The notes: generated by a model from the letters alone, not told the origin. A DNA stretch of 63,762 nt from Bradyrhizobium sp. AS23.2 (GCF_001908185.1 NZ_LGHM01000178.1:1-63762), one strand, 5' to 3'; positions 47,446 to 56,358 are shown, counted from the first letter of the stretch. Translations and numbers: made by a program.

Positions 47446-48666
47446 ATGAACTCCTCCAACTATCGCTGGGTGATCGTCGCCGCGGGCGGCCTGCTTGGCT
47501 GCGTCGCGATCGGCGGCATGTTCTCGCTGCCGGTGTTTTTGCGGCCGATCGCCACGGACACCGGCTGGTCGGTGACCGGCATCTCCAGCGCGATGACGAT
47601 CGGCTTTCTGGCGATGGCCTTCACCAGCATGGCCTGGGGTACGCTGACCGACAGGTTCGGGCCCCGGCCGGTGGTGCTGACGGGATCGACGGTGCTGGCC
47701 CTCAGCCTGTTCGCCGCGAGCCATGCGACATCGCTTCTGGTGTTCCAGTTCGTGTTCGGCCTTTTGGTCGGCGCCTCCTGCGCGGCGATCTTCGCGCCGA
47801 TGATGGCGACGGTCACCGGCTGGTTCGACACCCATCGCAGCCTTGCGGTGTCGTTGGTGTCGGCCGGCATGGGCATGGCGCCGATGACGATGTCGCCATT
47901 CGCGGCCTGGCTGGTCTCCAATCACGATTGGCGTACCTCGATGCAGATCGTGGCGCTGGTGGTCGGGGCCATCATGATCCCGGTGTCGCTGCTGGTGCGC
48001 CGTCCGCCCGCGCTCGCGCACGCCGTGGCCGCGCCGTCGGGCGAGGGGGCCGCGCAGGCCGAGATGTCGATGGCCGAGGCCCTGCGCTCGCCGCAATTCC
48101 TGATCCTGCTCGCGACCAACTTCTTCTGCTGTGCCACCCATTCCGGCCCGATCATCCACACCGTCAGCTATGCCGTGAGCTGCGGCATTCCGCTGATCGC
48201 GGCGGTGACGATCTACAGCGTCGAGGGTTTTGCCGGTATGGGCGGCCGCATCGCCTTCGGCCTGATGGGCGATCGCTTCGGCGCCAAGCGCGTGCTGGTT
48301 TCGGGCCTGCTGTTGCAGGCATTCGGCGCGCTCGCCTATGTCTTCGCGCATCAGCTTGCGACGTTCTACGCGGTCGGGGCCATCTTCGGCTTCATCTATG
48401 CCGGCACCATGCCGCTCTATGCGGTGCTCGCCCGCGAGAACTTCCCGCTGCGCATGATGGGCACGGTGATCGGCGGCACCGCGATGGCCGGCAGCCTCGG
48501 CATGGCGACCGGGCCGCTCGCCGGCGGCCTGATCTACGATGCGTTCTCCAGCTACGCCTGGCTCTATATCGGCTCCTGGGCGATGGGCCTCGGTGCCTTC
48601 CTGATGGCGATGATGTTCAGGCCGTTCGCAAAGCCGCAAGGCGAGGTGGCGCCGGCGACAGCGTGA
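47446..48666 (+). CDS. MFS transporter (OFA/monocarboxylate-like)
   Basis: 406 residues, 12 predicted membrane helices. YRWVIVAAGGLLGCVAIGGM is TM1; motif A is WGTLTDRFGPRPVVLTGSTV and its second-half equivalent GGRIAFGLMGDRFGAKRVLV. The N-terminal pattern and long middle loop (residues about 185-205) match oxalate/formate-antiporter-like and monocarboxylate transporters. It likely moves a small organic acid across the inner membrane. ACGGGAGA lies 7 bp before the ATG. Confidence 0.88.
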   Translation: MNSSNYRWVIVAAGGLLGCVAIGGMFSLPVFLRPIATDTGWSVTGISSAMTIGFLAMAFTSMAWGTLTDRFGPRPVVLTGSTVLALSLFAASHATSLLVFQFVFGLLVGASCAAIFAPMMATVTGWFDTHRSLAVSLVSAGMGMAPMTMSPFAAWLVSNHDWRTSMQIVALVVGAIMIPVSLLVRRPPALAHAVAAPSGEGAAQAEMSMAEALRSPQFLILLATNFFCCATHSGPIIHTVSYAVSCGIPLIAAVTIYSVEGFAGMGGRIAFGLMGDRFGAKRVLVSGLLLQAFGALAYVFAHQLATFYAVGAIFGFIYAGTMPLYAVLARENFPLRMMGTVIGGTAMAGSLGMATGPLAGGLIYDAFSSYAWLYIGSWAMGLGAFLMAMMFRPFAKPQGEVAPATA

Positions 48667-48679
48667 TGGTGCGCGGCCC

Positions 48680-49555
48680 TTACCGGATCTGCTTCTCGAA
48701 GAATAGATCCGGGTAGGGATCGTCGTTGAAGCGGGGGATCTCGGTCCAGCCTGTCGTGCGATAGAGCTGGCCGGCTTCGGGCAGCGCGCTGTTGGTGTCG
48801 AGCCGCAGCAGCGTGATGCCAAGTTCGCGCGCCGCATCCTCGGCCGCGTCCATCAGGCGCCGGCCGAGGCGCAATCCGCGCGCGGCGGGAGCGACCCAGA
48901 GCCGCTTGATCTCGGCGTAGCCGTGATCCGTTCCCTTCAGCCCGACACAGCCGATCGGCAACGTGTCCGACATCGCGACGATGAACGTCCCGCGCGGGCG
49001 GCGCATGTCCTTGGCATCGGGATCGCGCGACAGCGAGACATCAAAACCCTGCTTGAAGCGGCGGCCGAGCTCGGCGTAGTACTCGCCAAGGCAATGGCGG
49101 GCCTCCTCGCATCGTGGATTCATCTCCTCCAGCGCGACGCGATCGCGCGTCAATGCCGAGGCAATCATGTCCATCGCCGCCAGCAGCGCATCACGCTGCG
49201 CATGCTGCTCAAGGAAGCTCTCGGCCTGAGCATTCGACAGCGCTTCGTACGCCGCGAATTCGCGCCGGCCCGCGCGTGTCAACTTTGCCACGCGGCGCCG
49301 CGCGTCGTCGGCATGTGCACTGGTCTCTATCAGCCCTTCGTCCTCGAGGCTGCGCAATAGCCGGCTCATCAGCCCGGAATCGAGGGCGAGATAGTCGCGG
49401 ATCTCGGCCACGTCCGAACGCCCGTGCCCGATCGCATTGAGCACGCGCGCCGCCCCCAGCGGCCGGCCGCGCCCGAGGAACGAGGTGTCGAGCGCGCCGA
49501 CGGCGGAGGTGACGGCGCGGTTGAAGCGACGGACGCGGGAGACGGGATCGAGCAT
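48680..49555 (-). CDS. MarR-type HTH / GNAT acetyltransferase fusion protein
   Basis: 291 residues with two domains. Residues about 1-140 are a MarR winged helix (ARVLNAIGHGRSDVAEIRDY, then LDSGLMSRLLRSLEDEGLIE), and residues 145-290 a GNAT domain with the acetyl-CoA loop RLWVAPAARGLRLGRRLMDA. Such fusions are widespread in alphaproteobacteria and actinobacteria, and are thought to be regulators that also acetylate a small molecule or protein. A small dyad lies just before the start codon. Confidence 0.9.
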   Translation of the reverse strand: MLDPVSRVRRFNRAVTSAVGALDTSFLGRGRPLGAARVLNAIGHGRSDVAEIRDYLALDSGLMSRLLRSLEDEGLIETSAHADDARRRVAKLTRAGRREFAAYEALSNAQAESFLEQHAQRDALLAAMDMIASALTRDRVALEEMNPRCEEARHCLGEYYAELGRRFKQGFDVSLSRDPDAKDMRRPRGTFIVAMSDTLPIGCVGLKGTDHGYAEIKRLWVAPAARGLRLGRRLMDAAEDAARELGITLLRLDTNSALPEAGQLYRTTGWTEIPRFNDDPYPDLFFEKQIR

Positions 49556-49560
49556 AATGC

Positions 49561-49574
49561 CTGACCGTAGTCAG
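49561..49574. promoter_or_regulatory. small dyad before the MarR-GNAT gene
   Basis: CTGAC-CGTA-GTCAG lies 6 bp upstream of the start codon, in the position of a MarR autoregulatory operator. Arms are only 5 bp, so this is tentative. Confidence 0.3.
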
Positions 49575-49601
49575 ATATTATAGGCAGTCAATAGGACTTC
49601 C

Positions 49602-49832
49602 TCACGTCGCCAGCGTCAGCAGCGGCTTCTCCTTGGCGACGATGTAGGTCGCAAGCTCGCTCGTGGTGTCCTGGCCCACGTTCTTCGCCGCATGCACTGT
49701 CCCGGCCGGAACGAACAGCACGTCGCCTGCCTTTAGTGTCACCGGCGGCTTGCCTTCGACGTCGTATTCGATGGCGCCCGCCAGCACGTAGATGATCTCT
49801 GTGGTCGCTCGATTGTCCGCGCCGCGCGGCAC
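49602..49832 (-). pseudogene. cupin protein, N-terminally truncated
   Basis: About 76 residues from a GTG at 49832, without a ribosome-binding site. EIIYVLAGAIEYDVEGKPPV, LKAGDVLFVPAGTVHAAKNV and ELATYIVAKEKPLLTLAT are the second half of a single-domain cupin. The first half with the H-x-H metal ligands is absent; upstream, the frame continues through low-complexity CGG-rich sequence to the ohr stop codon. This looks like a deletion product or the remains of a cupin gene downstream of ohr. Confidence 0.6.
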
Positions 49833-49865
49833 CGGCCGACGTCGGCCGGTTCGCGTCGCGCAGTT

Positions 49866-50267
49866 TCAGACGAGGGTGGTGGTCACCTCGATGTTGCCGT
49901 GCACCGCCTTGGAGTAGGGGCAGACGCCGTGCGCCGCCTCGATCAGCTCTTGTGCAACCGCCCGGTCGACACCGGGGACGCTGACGTCGAGCCGAGCGCG
50001 GAGAAAGAATTCTCCATTGGCGTTGTTCAGGTCGATCGCGGTGTCGACCGACGGCTCGCTCGGCAGCTTGACCTTGCGCTGGGCGGCGGCGAGCCCGAGC
50101 GCGCCGAGGTAGCAGGCCGACCAGGCGGCGGCGAAGAGGTTTTCGGCGGCCGGGTGCGGCTGGGCCAGCTTGATGTCGACAGAGCCGTCGCTGGAGCGCG
50201 CGGCGCCGTCAGGGCCGGAGGTGACGTGCGTCTTGCCGGTGAAGAGGACCTTTGCAGCGGAAGTCAC
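49866..50267 (-). CDS. ohr: organic hydroperoxide resistance protein
   Basis: 133 residues, OsmC fold. Ohr reduces organic hydroperoxides with lipoyl thiols. The two catalytic cysteines are C52 (AAWSACYLGAL) and C116 (AHGVCPYSKA), with NGEFFLRARLDVSVPGVDRA between them. The start MTSAAKVLFTGKTHVTSGPD is typical. It is divergent from ohrR and shares two identical palindromes with it. Confidence 0.95.
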   Translation of the reverse strand: MTSAAKVLFTGKTHVTSGPDGAARSSDGSVDIKLAQPHPAAENLFAAAWSACYLGALGLAAAQRKVKLPSEPSVDTAIDLNNANGEFFLRARLDVSVPGVDRAVAQELIEAAHGVCPYSKAVHGNIEVTTTLV

Positions 50268-50291
50268 GGTCGCATCCTTTGTTATATCGTG

Positions 50292-50306
50292 TCCGATTTA
50301 ATCGGA
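50292..50306. promoter_or_regulatory. OhrR operator, copy 1
   Basis: TCCGATTTAATCGGA, a near-perfect 15-bp palindrome in the ohr promoter, 25 bp from the ohr start. An identical copy lies 56 bp away. Confidence 0.75.
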
Positions 50307-50347
50307 TGCGTGTTAAATAAACCCAGCGGTCCAGCCAGTCAAGCTCT

Positions 50348-50362
50348 TCCGATTTAATCGGA
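50348..50362. promoter_or_regulatory. OhrR operator, copy 2
   Basis: An identical TCCGATTTAATCGGA 44 bp before the GTG start of ohrR. Two sites allow one dimer per promoter or cooperative repression of both genes. Confidence 0.75.
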
Positions 50363-50406
50363 TGCGATTTATATTTCGGGCAAGATCACGAATTGCGGAG
50401 GTTCTC

Positions 50407-50874
50407 GTGGCCCGTAACCCCAAGCCTGCCGACAAAGGCCGAAAACTGTCTAATTTTCTGTGCTTTGCGATCTATTCGGCCAATCTCGCCTTCGGCCGCG
50501 CCTATAAGCCGCTGCTGGACAAGGTCGGGCTGACCTACACCCAATACATCGCCCTGGTGGCGCTCTCGGACGAGGACGAGCAGACCGTCAGCGCGCTCGG
50601 CGAAAAGCTGTTTCTGGAATCCAACACGCTGACGCCCATCCTCAAGAAGCTCGAGCAGACGGGGTACATCAAGCGCCACCGCGATCCCGCCGACGAGCGG
50701 CAGGTGCGGTTGAGTCTGACTCCGGCGGGGCGAAAGCTGATCGAACAGGATCTCGGCGAGTCCCTGATCGAGGCGACCGGCCTCGGCGATGATTTTCCGG
50801 TGGTGCAGAAGACGGTGAGCCGCTTGCGCGACAATCTGCTCCGCAGCGCCAGGACGGGAGAGGAGAAGTCTTGA
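50407..50874 (+). CDS. ohrR: MarR family peroxide regulator OhrR
   Basis: 155 residues from the GTG at 50407, chosen because GGAGG ends 5 bp before it; the ATG at 50362 overlaps the operator. The peroxide-sensing Cys is C19 in KLSNFLCFAIYSANLAFGRA. The winged helix is LGEKLFLESNTLTPILKKLE followed by RHRDPADERQVRLSLTPAGR. It represses ohr until its Cys is oxidised by organic hydroperoxide. Confidence 0.93.
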   Translation: MARNPKPADKGRKLSNFLCFAIYSANLAFGRAYKPLLDKVGLTYTQYIALVALSDEDEQTVSALGEKLFLESNTLTPILKKLEQTGYIKRHRDPADERQVRLSLTPAGRKLIEQDLGESLIEATGLGDDFPVVQKTVSRLRDNLLRSARTGEEKS

Positions 50875-50900
50875 GGCGCGAGGCGTCAGCGCGCTTGCGG

Positions 50901-51254
50901 TTAGTCCAACCCCAGCGCCTTGCGCGATTTGCGCGTGAGCTTTGCGGCGATCAGCGCGTGGGCCTGCGCCAGATAGGCCGTGAGCTCCGCATCGGGTAAC
51001 GCGTTGTTGCTGACGAGCTGCACCCATTTGGCCCGCGCAAGATAAGGCGCCGGTCGCGCGAGGCCGTGCTCGATCAGCATCGCATAGGCCAAGTTCGAGA
51101 CCTTGAACATGTAGCCGCCGGAACGCGCGGCAAAGCCGCCGCCGAGCGCGAACATCTTGCCGCCGACCTTGAACACGGAGGTGCCCTCCCACTGCACCAC
51201 CTTGGTGACGGCGGGCAGGTGCAGGCAGCGTGTTTCGAATGTCTTGGGTGTCAT
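50901..51254 (-). CDS. MmcQ/YjbR family DNA-binding protein
   Basis: 117 residues from the ATG at 51254. The CyaY-like fold typical of the family is visible in VVQWEGTSVFKVGGKMFALG and FKVSNLAYAMLIEHGLARPA, then ARAKWVQLVSNNALPDAELT. YjbR binds DNA in vitro but has no known role. The much longer upward extension of this frame is repeat sequence. Confidence 0.88.
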   Translation of the reverse strand: MTPKTFETRCLHLPAVTKVVQWEGTSVFKVGGKMFALGGGFAARSGGYMFKVSNLAYAMLIEHGLARPAPYLARAKWVQLVSNNALPDAELTAYLAQAHALIAAKLTRKSRKALGLD

Positions 51255-51261
51255 GGGTTCG

Positions 51262-51500
51262 GAATCGAGAGGTGGGACAGGGGCGCGCCGCTGTGGCAGC
51301 ATGCATCTTCCAACCAGGGATGAAATGCTATGTCGCGAGTTTCGATCCTTCTCCAGCTCGAAACCGGGCAGGGCGTCCCCCACAGCGAACCCGCCGAGTG
51401 AGCGGAGGCCGGCCGCGCCGGTCTTCCCTGCGCCCTCTTTCATGAGGGTGAGGCAACGAAGCAAAGCTCGGGCGAAACAAGCCGCGAGGATGCGAGGGTA
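51262..51500. repeat. dispersed non-palindromic repeat segment
   Basis: A segment whose minus-strand reading (GLRSLGGFAVGDALPGFELE) is familiar from spurious ORFs in many Bradyrhizobium genomes; that recognition is from memory. It contains no real gene. With the two elements that follow it fills the gap 51255-51872. Confidence 0.45.
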
Positions 51501-51526
51501 TGTCTGATGTGAAACAAGGTCTCGTG

Positions 51527-51658
51527 CCCCGGACGCTGCGCAGCACGAAGTGATGCGCTGCAGAGCCGGGGCCCATGCAGCAGCGATCGCCGTGGCATCC
51601 TGGGTCCCGGCTCTGCGCAGCAACGCCAAGAGCGTTGCAGCGCGTCCGGGACACGAGA
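51527..51658. repeat. palindromic intergenic repeat (GTGTCCCGGACGCG family)
   Basis: CTCGTGCCCCGGACGCTGCG ... GCAGAGCCGGGGCCCATG ... GGGTCCCGGCTCTGCGCAGC ... GCGCGTCCGGGACACGAGAG. Close to 53747-53892. Confidence 0.88.
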
Positions 51659-51688
51659 GCGGCGAATGCCGTGGCCCGCGCTCCGTCC

Positions 51689-51763
51689 TTGCGAGCGCAG
51701 CGAAGCAATCGAGAAATGTATCCGCGGAAAGATTCTCGATTGTTCCGCCACGCTCGCAATGAC
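51689..51763. repeat. palindromic intergenic repeat (TGCGAGCGCAGCGAAGCAATC family)
   Basis: TCCTTGCGAGCGCAGCGAAG ... GATTGTTCCGCCACGCTCGC AATGACG; related to 34163-34239. Confidence 0.85.
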
Positions 51764-51872
51764 GATCTTGGAGCGGGCGCGCGCCGCATTGTGAGTTGTG
51801 CCGGAGCCGCGGACGGCTACCATGCGGCCGCTCCTGCGCAACACGGGAGCCGGCACAGCAAGCGGAGGCGAC

Positions 51873-53537
51873 ATGAGCGGGCAGGAACGCAAAGTGAAGG
51901 GATCGGACCTGTTCGTCGCGGCGCTGGAGAACGAAGGCGTCGACCGCATCTTCGGTATCCCCGGCGAGGAAAATCTCGACCTCGTCGAATCGCTCCGCAC
52001 CTCCAAGATCGAGCTGGTCCTGACCCGTCACGAGCAGGCCGCCGCGTTCATGGCCGCAACGCACGGTCGGCTGACCGGCAAGCCCGGTGTTTGTCTTTCG
52101 ACGCTCGGCCCCGGCGCGCTCAACCTGTCCACGGGGGCTGCCTATGCGCATCTCGGCGCGATGCCGATGATCCTGATCACCGGCCAGAAACCGATCATGA
52201 GCAGCCGGCAGGCGCGCTTCCAGATCGTGGACGTGGTCGCGACCATGAAGCCGCTGACGAAATTGTCACGGCAGATCGTCAGCGCCTCCAGCATTCCAAC
52301 GGTGGTGCGCGATGCGTTTCGCGTGGCGATGGAGGAGCGGCCGGGACCGGTGCATCTCGAACTGCCCGAGGACATCGCGGGCGATGAAGTACCGGCCGTC
52401 CCTGTGATCCAAACTCATCCGATTGAAATTCCCGTCGCCCATCGCGCTGCGCTGGACCGCGCCGCCGAGATGATCCTGGCCGCAAAACGTCCGTTGGTGA
52501 TGATGGGCGCTGCGACGAGCCGGCCGCGGTCCACCCACGGAATCGCCAGCTTCGTGCGGCGGACCGGCATTCCGTTTTTCACGACGCAGATGGGGAAGGG
52601 CACCGTTCCCGGCGGAACCAATCTCTATATGGGCACCGCCGCGCTGTCCGAGCGCGACTACGTCCATGACGCGATCGACGCCGCCGATCTGATCCTCGCG
52701 ATCGGTCACGATCCCGTCGAGAAGCCACCGTTCATCATGGGACCGTCGGGTCCGAAGGTCATCCACGTCAGCTACACGCCGGCCAGTGTCGAGCAGGTTT
52801 ATTTTCCCGACGCTGAGGTCGTCGGCGATGTCGGCCCGAGCCTGGAATTGCTCGCTGACCGCGTCGAAGGCAAGCTGCCGCAGGCCGCGGCACTGTTGCC
52901 ATTGCGCGAAGAAATCCTCGGTCATATCGCCGACCGCGCGACCGAGGCGCGCTGGCCGCCGACACCGCAGCGCGTTGTGCACGACATCCGGCAGGTGATG
53001 CCGGAGAACGGCATCGTCGCGCTCGACAACGGCATGTACAAGATCTGGTTCGCGCGCAACTACCGCACCCGCGTCGCCAACACGCTGCTGCTCGACAATG
53101 CGCTGGCGACGATGGGCGCGGGCCTGCCGTCGGCGATGATGGCCGCGATGCTCTATCCCGACCGCCGCGTGCTCGCGGTCGCCGGCGACGGCGGCTTCAT
53201 GATGAACAGCCAGGAGATGGAAACGGCCGTCCGCCTCAAGCTCAACCTGGTCGTGCTGGTGCTCGAGGACAACGCCTACGGAATGATCCGCTGGAAGCAG
53301 GCCGTCGATCACTTCGCCGATTTCGGCATGACCTTTGGCAATCCTGACTTTGTCCTCTATGCGAAGGCCTATGGCGCAAAAGGGCAGCGCATCGAAAGCA
53401 TCGACAGTTTCGGCCCGATGCTCGATGCGGCCTTCAAGGAGGGCGGGGTGCACCTCGTGTCGATCCCGATCGACTATTCGGAAAACGTAAGGGTGCTCGT
53501 CGACGAGCTGCGGGCGCGGGAGAAGGCAAAGGCGTGA
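51873..53537 (+). CDS. thiamine-diphosphate enzyme, acetolactate synthase-like large subunit
   Basis: 554 residues from the ATG at 51873 (GCGGAGGCG upstream). N-terminal PYR domain with the catalytic Glu in LVLTRHEQAAAFMAATHGRL, central FAD/DHAP-type domain, and C-terminal TPP-binding motif AVAGDGGFMMNSQEMETAVR ending in EDNAYGMIRW. It resembles catabolic-type acetolactate synthases annotated in many rhizobia. No regulatory small subunit (ilvN) is adjacent, and the biosynthetic ilvBN is expected elsewhere. It probably condenses two pyruvates, but related decarboxylases cannot be excluded. Confidence 0.87.
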   Translation: MSGQERKVKGSDLFVAALENEGVDRIFGIPGEENLDLVESLRTSKIELVLTRHEQAAAFMAATHGRLTGKPGVCLSTLGPGALNLSTGAAYAHLGAMPMILITGQKPIMSSRQARFQIVDVVATMKPLTKLSRQIVSASSIPTVVRDAFRVAMEERPGPVHLELPEDIAGDEVPAVPVIQTHPIEIPVAHRAALDRAAEMILAAKRPLVMMGAATSRPRSTHGIASFVRRTGIPFFTTQMGKGTVPGGTNLYMGTAALSERDYVHDAIDAADLILAIGHDPVEKPPFIMGPSGPKVIHVSYTPASVEQVYFPDAEVVGDVGPSLELLADRVEGKLPQAAALLPLREEILGHIADRATEARWPPTPQRVVHDIRQVMPENGIVALDNGMYKIWFARNYRTRVANTLLLDNALATMGAGLPSAMMAAMLYPDRRVLAVAGDGGFMMNSQEMETAVRLKLNLVVLVLEDNAYGMIRWKQAVDHFADFGMTFGNPDFVLYAKAYGAKGQRIESIDSFGPMLDAAFKEGGVHLVSIPIDYSENVRVLVDELRAREKAKA

Positions 53538-53562
53538 CGTGGTCGATACTCTCGCCACACCC

Positions 53563-53720
53563 GTCATTGCGAGGAGCCACCCGGTCCCGCCTTCGGCGGG
53601 CCGGATGACAGGCTCCGCGACGAAGCAATCCAGAGTCTTTCCACGGATACAGTCTGGATTTCTTCGCGGAGCCTGTCATCGGGCCGCGCTTCGCGCGGAC
53701 CCGGTGGCTCGCAATGACGG
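53563..53720. repeat. palindromic intergenic repeat (GTCATTGCGAGGAGC family)
   Basis: Close copy of 7571-7732, including the inner block CATCGGGCCGCGCTTCGCGC and the end GGTGGCTCGCAATGACGG. Confidence 0.88.
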
Positions 53721-53746
53721 TGTTGAAACAGTGGTGCGTCGAAACC

Positions 53747-53892
53747 GCGATCTCGTGCCCCCGGACGCAACGCAGCGTCTCTTCTGCGGTGTGCTGCAGA
53801 GCCGGGGCCCATGCATCAACGAACTCTGTGGCGTTCTGGGTCCCGGCTCTGCGCAGCAACGCCAAGAGCGTTGCAGCGCGTCCGGGACACGA
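53747..53892. repeat. palindromic intergenic repeat (GTGTCCCGGACGCG family)
   Basis: CTCGTGCCCCCGGACGCAAC ... AGAGCCGGGGCCCATGC ... GGGTCCCGGCTCTGCGCAGC ... GCGCGTCCGGGACACGAGAG. With the previous element it occupies the gap 53538-53968. Confidence 0.88.
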
Positions 53893-53968
53893 GAGGAACA
53901 ACCAGACTTGTGTCGCGGTCACCGATCACCGACACTCTCAATCATCCAACCAACGACAGGAATAAGAC

Positions 53969-54316
53969 ATGACTCGCGTTCGCTGTATCACCGAGATGGG
54001 CATGGGCGTCGACGTTCACGGCAAGGACGCCACCAAGGCGGCGAAGCGCGCGGTGTCGGATGCGATCAGGCATTCGAGCCTCGGTTTCTTCCGAATGATC
54101 GGGAAGACCGCAAACGACATGTTCGTCGATGTCACGATCGCGGTGCCTAATCCCGAGGCGGTCGACAAGGAAGCCGTCGCCAAGGAGCTGCCTTACGGCA
54201 CGGTGACCGTCAATGCGGTGAAGGGCGGGCTGGAGATTCCATCGGCCGTGGAACAGGGCAACGACCCCATCCTCATCGCCAATGCCGCCGTCATCGTCAG
54301 CTTCGACAAGGACTAG
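53969..54316 (+). CDS. Lin0512 family protein
   Basis: 115 residues. MTRVRCITEMGMGVDVHGKD, then TKAAKRAVSDAIRHSSLGFF and GNDPILIANAAVIVSFDKD match the small conserved Lin0512 family, which has no known function. No membrane segment or metal motif is seen. It is followed 6 bp later by a GNAT gene and is likely co-transcribed with it. Confidence 0.8.
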   Translation: MTRVRCITEMGMGVDVHGKDATKAAKRAVSDAIRHSSLGFFRMIGKTANDMFVDVTIAVPNPEAVDKEAVAKELPYGTVTVNAVKGGLEIPSAVEQGNDPILIANAAVIVSFDKD

Positions 54317-54322
54317 GGGCCG

Positions 54323-55015
54323 GTGTCCGATAGCGATTTAACGCTGCTGGATCGTCCGATCTGGAGTGCGCTCACGACCCGCCAGAGGCATCTGGCGGAG
54401 GGCGGCCCACAGGCGTTGCGCTATCCCGTGGCGATGACGCCGTTTGCCGACATGGCCGACATGTCGGCGGCGAGCTTTGCAGCGCTCGGTGATCTCCTGT
54501 CGGGTTCGCAGGTCGCGGCGCTGTTCACGCCGGAGCCGGTCGATGTCCCCGCCGGCTTCAAGGTTGTGATCGCCGGGCCCTGCGAGCAGATGATTGGCTC
54601 GCCCGCCGACAGCCCGCTTCGCGATGCCGAGATCGTCACGTTGGGTGCCGCCGACGTTCCCGCCATGATGGCGCTGACCGCACTGACGAAGCCCGGTCCA
54701 TTCGCACTACGGACGCATGAGCTCGGCACTTTCCTCGGCATCCGCGCCGGCGGCCAATTGGTTGCGATGGCCGGCGAGCGGATGAAGCCGGGTCATTTCA
54801 CCGAAATGACGGCCGTCTGCGTGCACCCCGACCATCGTGGGCGCGGCTACGCGCAGGCGCTGCTCGCGGCAATCGCGCGCCAGATCGAGGCGCGCGGCGA
54901 AATTCCGTTCCTGCACGTGCTTTCCAACAATGCCTCGGCCATCGCGCTGTACCAGCGGCAGGGAATGACAATTCGCCGATGCCTGCACGTCACCGCATTG
55001 ATGAAGCAGGGGTGA
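54323..55015 (+). CDS. GNAT family N-acetyltransferase (FR47-like)
   Basis: 230 residues from a GTG at 54323. The C-terminal acetyl-CoA domain has EMTAVCVHPDHRGRGYAQAL (residues about 168-187) and FLHVLSNNASAIALYQRQGM. The N-terminal half (LDRPIWSALTTRQRHLAEGG) is the variable substrate domain of FR47-like proteins. The substrate is unknown. It may form a two-gene unit with the Lin0512 gene. Confidence 0.85.
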   Translation: MSDSDLTLLDRPIWSALTTRQRHLAEGGPQALRYPVAMTPFADMADMSAASFAALGDLLSGSQVAALFTPEPVDVPAGFKVVIAGPCEQMIGSPADSPLRDAEIVTLGAADVPAMMALTALTKPGPFALRTHELGTFLGIRAGGQLVAMAGERMKPGHFTEMTAVCVHPDHRGRGYAQALLAAIARQIEARGEIPFLHVLSNNASAIALYQRQGMTIRRCLHVTALMKQG

Positions 55016-55078
55016 GGACGGGCTTCATATCCGGCGAATTCGCGCTATATCATCTCCAACCACAATCGGGGGAGACAC

Positions 55079-56263
55079 ATGGACGCCAGGACAACGAATT
55101 TTTCCGCCGCACGGACGGCGATGCAGCGCTATGTCGATCAGGAGATCATTCCGGGCGTGTCCTGGGCGGTGCTGCGCGGGCGCGAGGTGGTCGACCAGCA
55201 ATGCGTCGGCTTCGCCGACCGCGAGGCGAACACCGCACTCCGTCCCGACCACATCTTTCGCGCGTTTTCCAACACCAAGATCTTCGTCACTTGCTCGATC
55301 ATGCTGCTGGTCGAGGAAGGCCGCATCGGGCTTGATGACGTCGTCGAAAAATTCCTGCCGCAGCTCGGCAACCGCAAGGTCTTGAAGCAGGGCGCGGCGA
55401 GCCTTGCCGATGTCGAGCCGGCGCAGGGCCCGATCACGATCCGTCAGCTCCTGACCCATACCTCCGGGCTCAGCTACGGCATCTTCGATCCCGGCACGGT
55501 GCTGTTTAAGGGCTACAACGAGGCGCGCGTGCTCAATCCGCTGACGCCGCTGACCGACATGATCGACAAGCTCGCCGATCTGCCGCTGTCCTATCATCCC
55601 GGCACGTCCTGGGAATATTCGGTGGCGACCGACGTGCTCGGCCGCGTCGTGGAGGTCGTCTCGGGCAAATCCCTCGATGCGTTCCTCAAGGAGCGGATCT
55701 TTGATCGGCTCGGCATGACGGATACCGGCTTTTACGTGCCGGAGGCGCAGCAGGACAGGCTCGTTGCGCACTATACCGGCGCCGACGTGCTCGATCCAAT
55801 GAAGCCGGGCCTCACGCGCGCCGACAATCTGCCTTTTCCGCAGGCCTATCGCCGGCCGTTCCCGCGCCTGTCGGGCGGCGGCGGTCTGGTTTCGACCTTG
55901 CCAGACATGCTCGCACTGGTGCGCGCCTTGGTGCCCGGCTCGGATGCGCTGCTGAAGCCGGACACGTTGCGGCAGATGATGACGAACCAGTTGCCCGCAG
56001 GCCAGACCATCCGCTTCGCCAATCTCGGGCCGATGCCCGGCAAGGGTTTTGGCCTTGGCGGCGCCGTGACCTTTGCGCCGACGCCCTTCGACCCCGCAAA
56101 TTCGATCGGCGAATTCCAGTGGGGTGGGCTCGCTGGCACCCATTGGTGGATCTGTCCGCAGGCCAATACCGCCGGCGTGCTGATGGCCCAGCGCCACATG
56201 GGTTTCTGGAATCCGTTCTTCTTCGAGTTCAAGCGTCTGGCCTATCAGGCCGTCGGAGGCTGA
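55079..56263 (+). CDS. serine hydrolase, beta-lactamase class C family
   Basis: 394 residues. The S-x-x-K motif is in HIFRAFSNTKIFVTCSIMLL (residues about 59-78), the Tyr motif in PGTSWEYSVATDVLGRVVEV (Y-S-V), and the third motif region is GGAVTFAP / GTHWWICPQAN. No signal peptide, so a cytoplasmic esterase or amidase (EstB-like) is more likely than a beta-lactamase. GGGGGAGA precedes the ATG at 8 bp. Confidence 0.88.
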   Translation: MDARTTNFSAARTAMQRYVDQEIIPGVSWAVLRGREVVDQQCVGFADREANTALRPDHIFRAFSNTKIFVTCSIMLLVEEGRIGLDDVVEKFLPQLGNRKVLKQGAASLADVEPAQGPITIRQLLTHTSGLSYGIFDPGTVLFKGYNEARVLNPLTPLTDMIDKLADLPLSYHPGTSWEYSVATDVLGRVVEVVSGKSLDAFLKERIFDRLGMTDTGFYVPEAQQDRLVAHYTGADVLDPMKPGLTRADNLPFPQAYRRPFPRLSGGGGLVSTLPDMLALVRALVPGSDALLKPDTLRQMMTNQLPAGQTIRFANLGPMPGKGFGLGGAVTFAPTPFDPANSIGEFQWGGLAGTHWWICPQANTAGVLMAQRHMGFWNPFFFEFKRLAYQAVGG

Positions 56264-56358
56264 CCGCGAAAAAATTGTTGGCCGCCGCGAATCCTTTCGG
56301 GTCTTCGCGCCCTCTTGATGGTCGAGGCATTTTGCTTCGGCTCATCTCGGAGGATGTG

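Noticed and set aside
50901..52151. A 416-codon minus-strand frame ending in the MmcQ/YjbR gene
   Set aside because: Only the last 117 codons match a protein family; the upstream part is antisense to the TPP-enzyme gene and to repeats.
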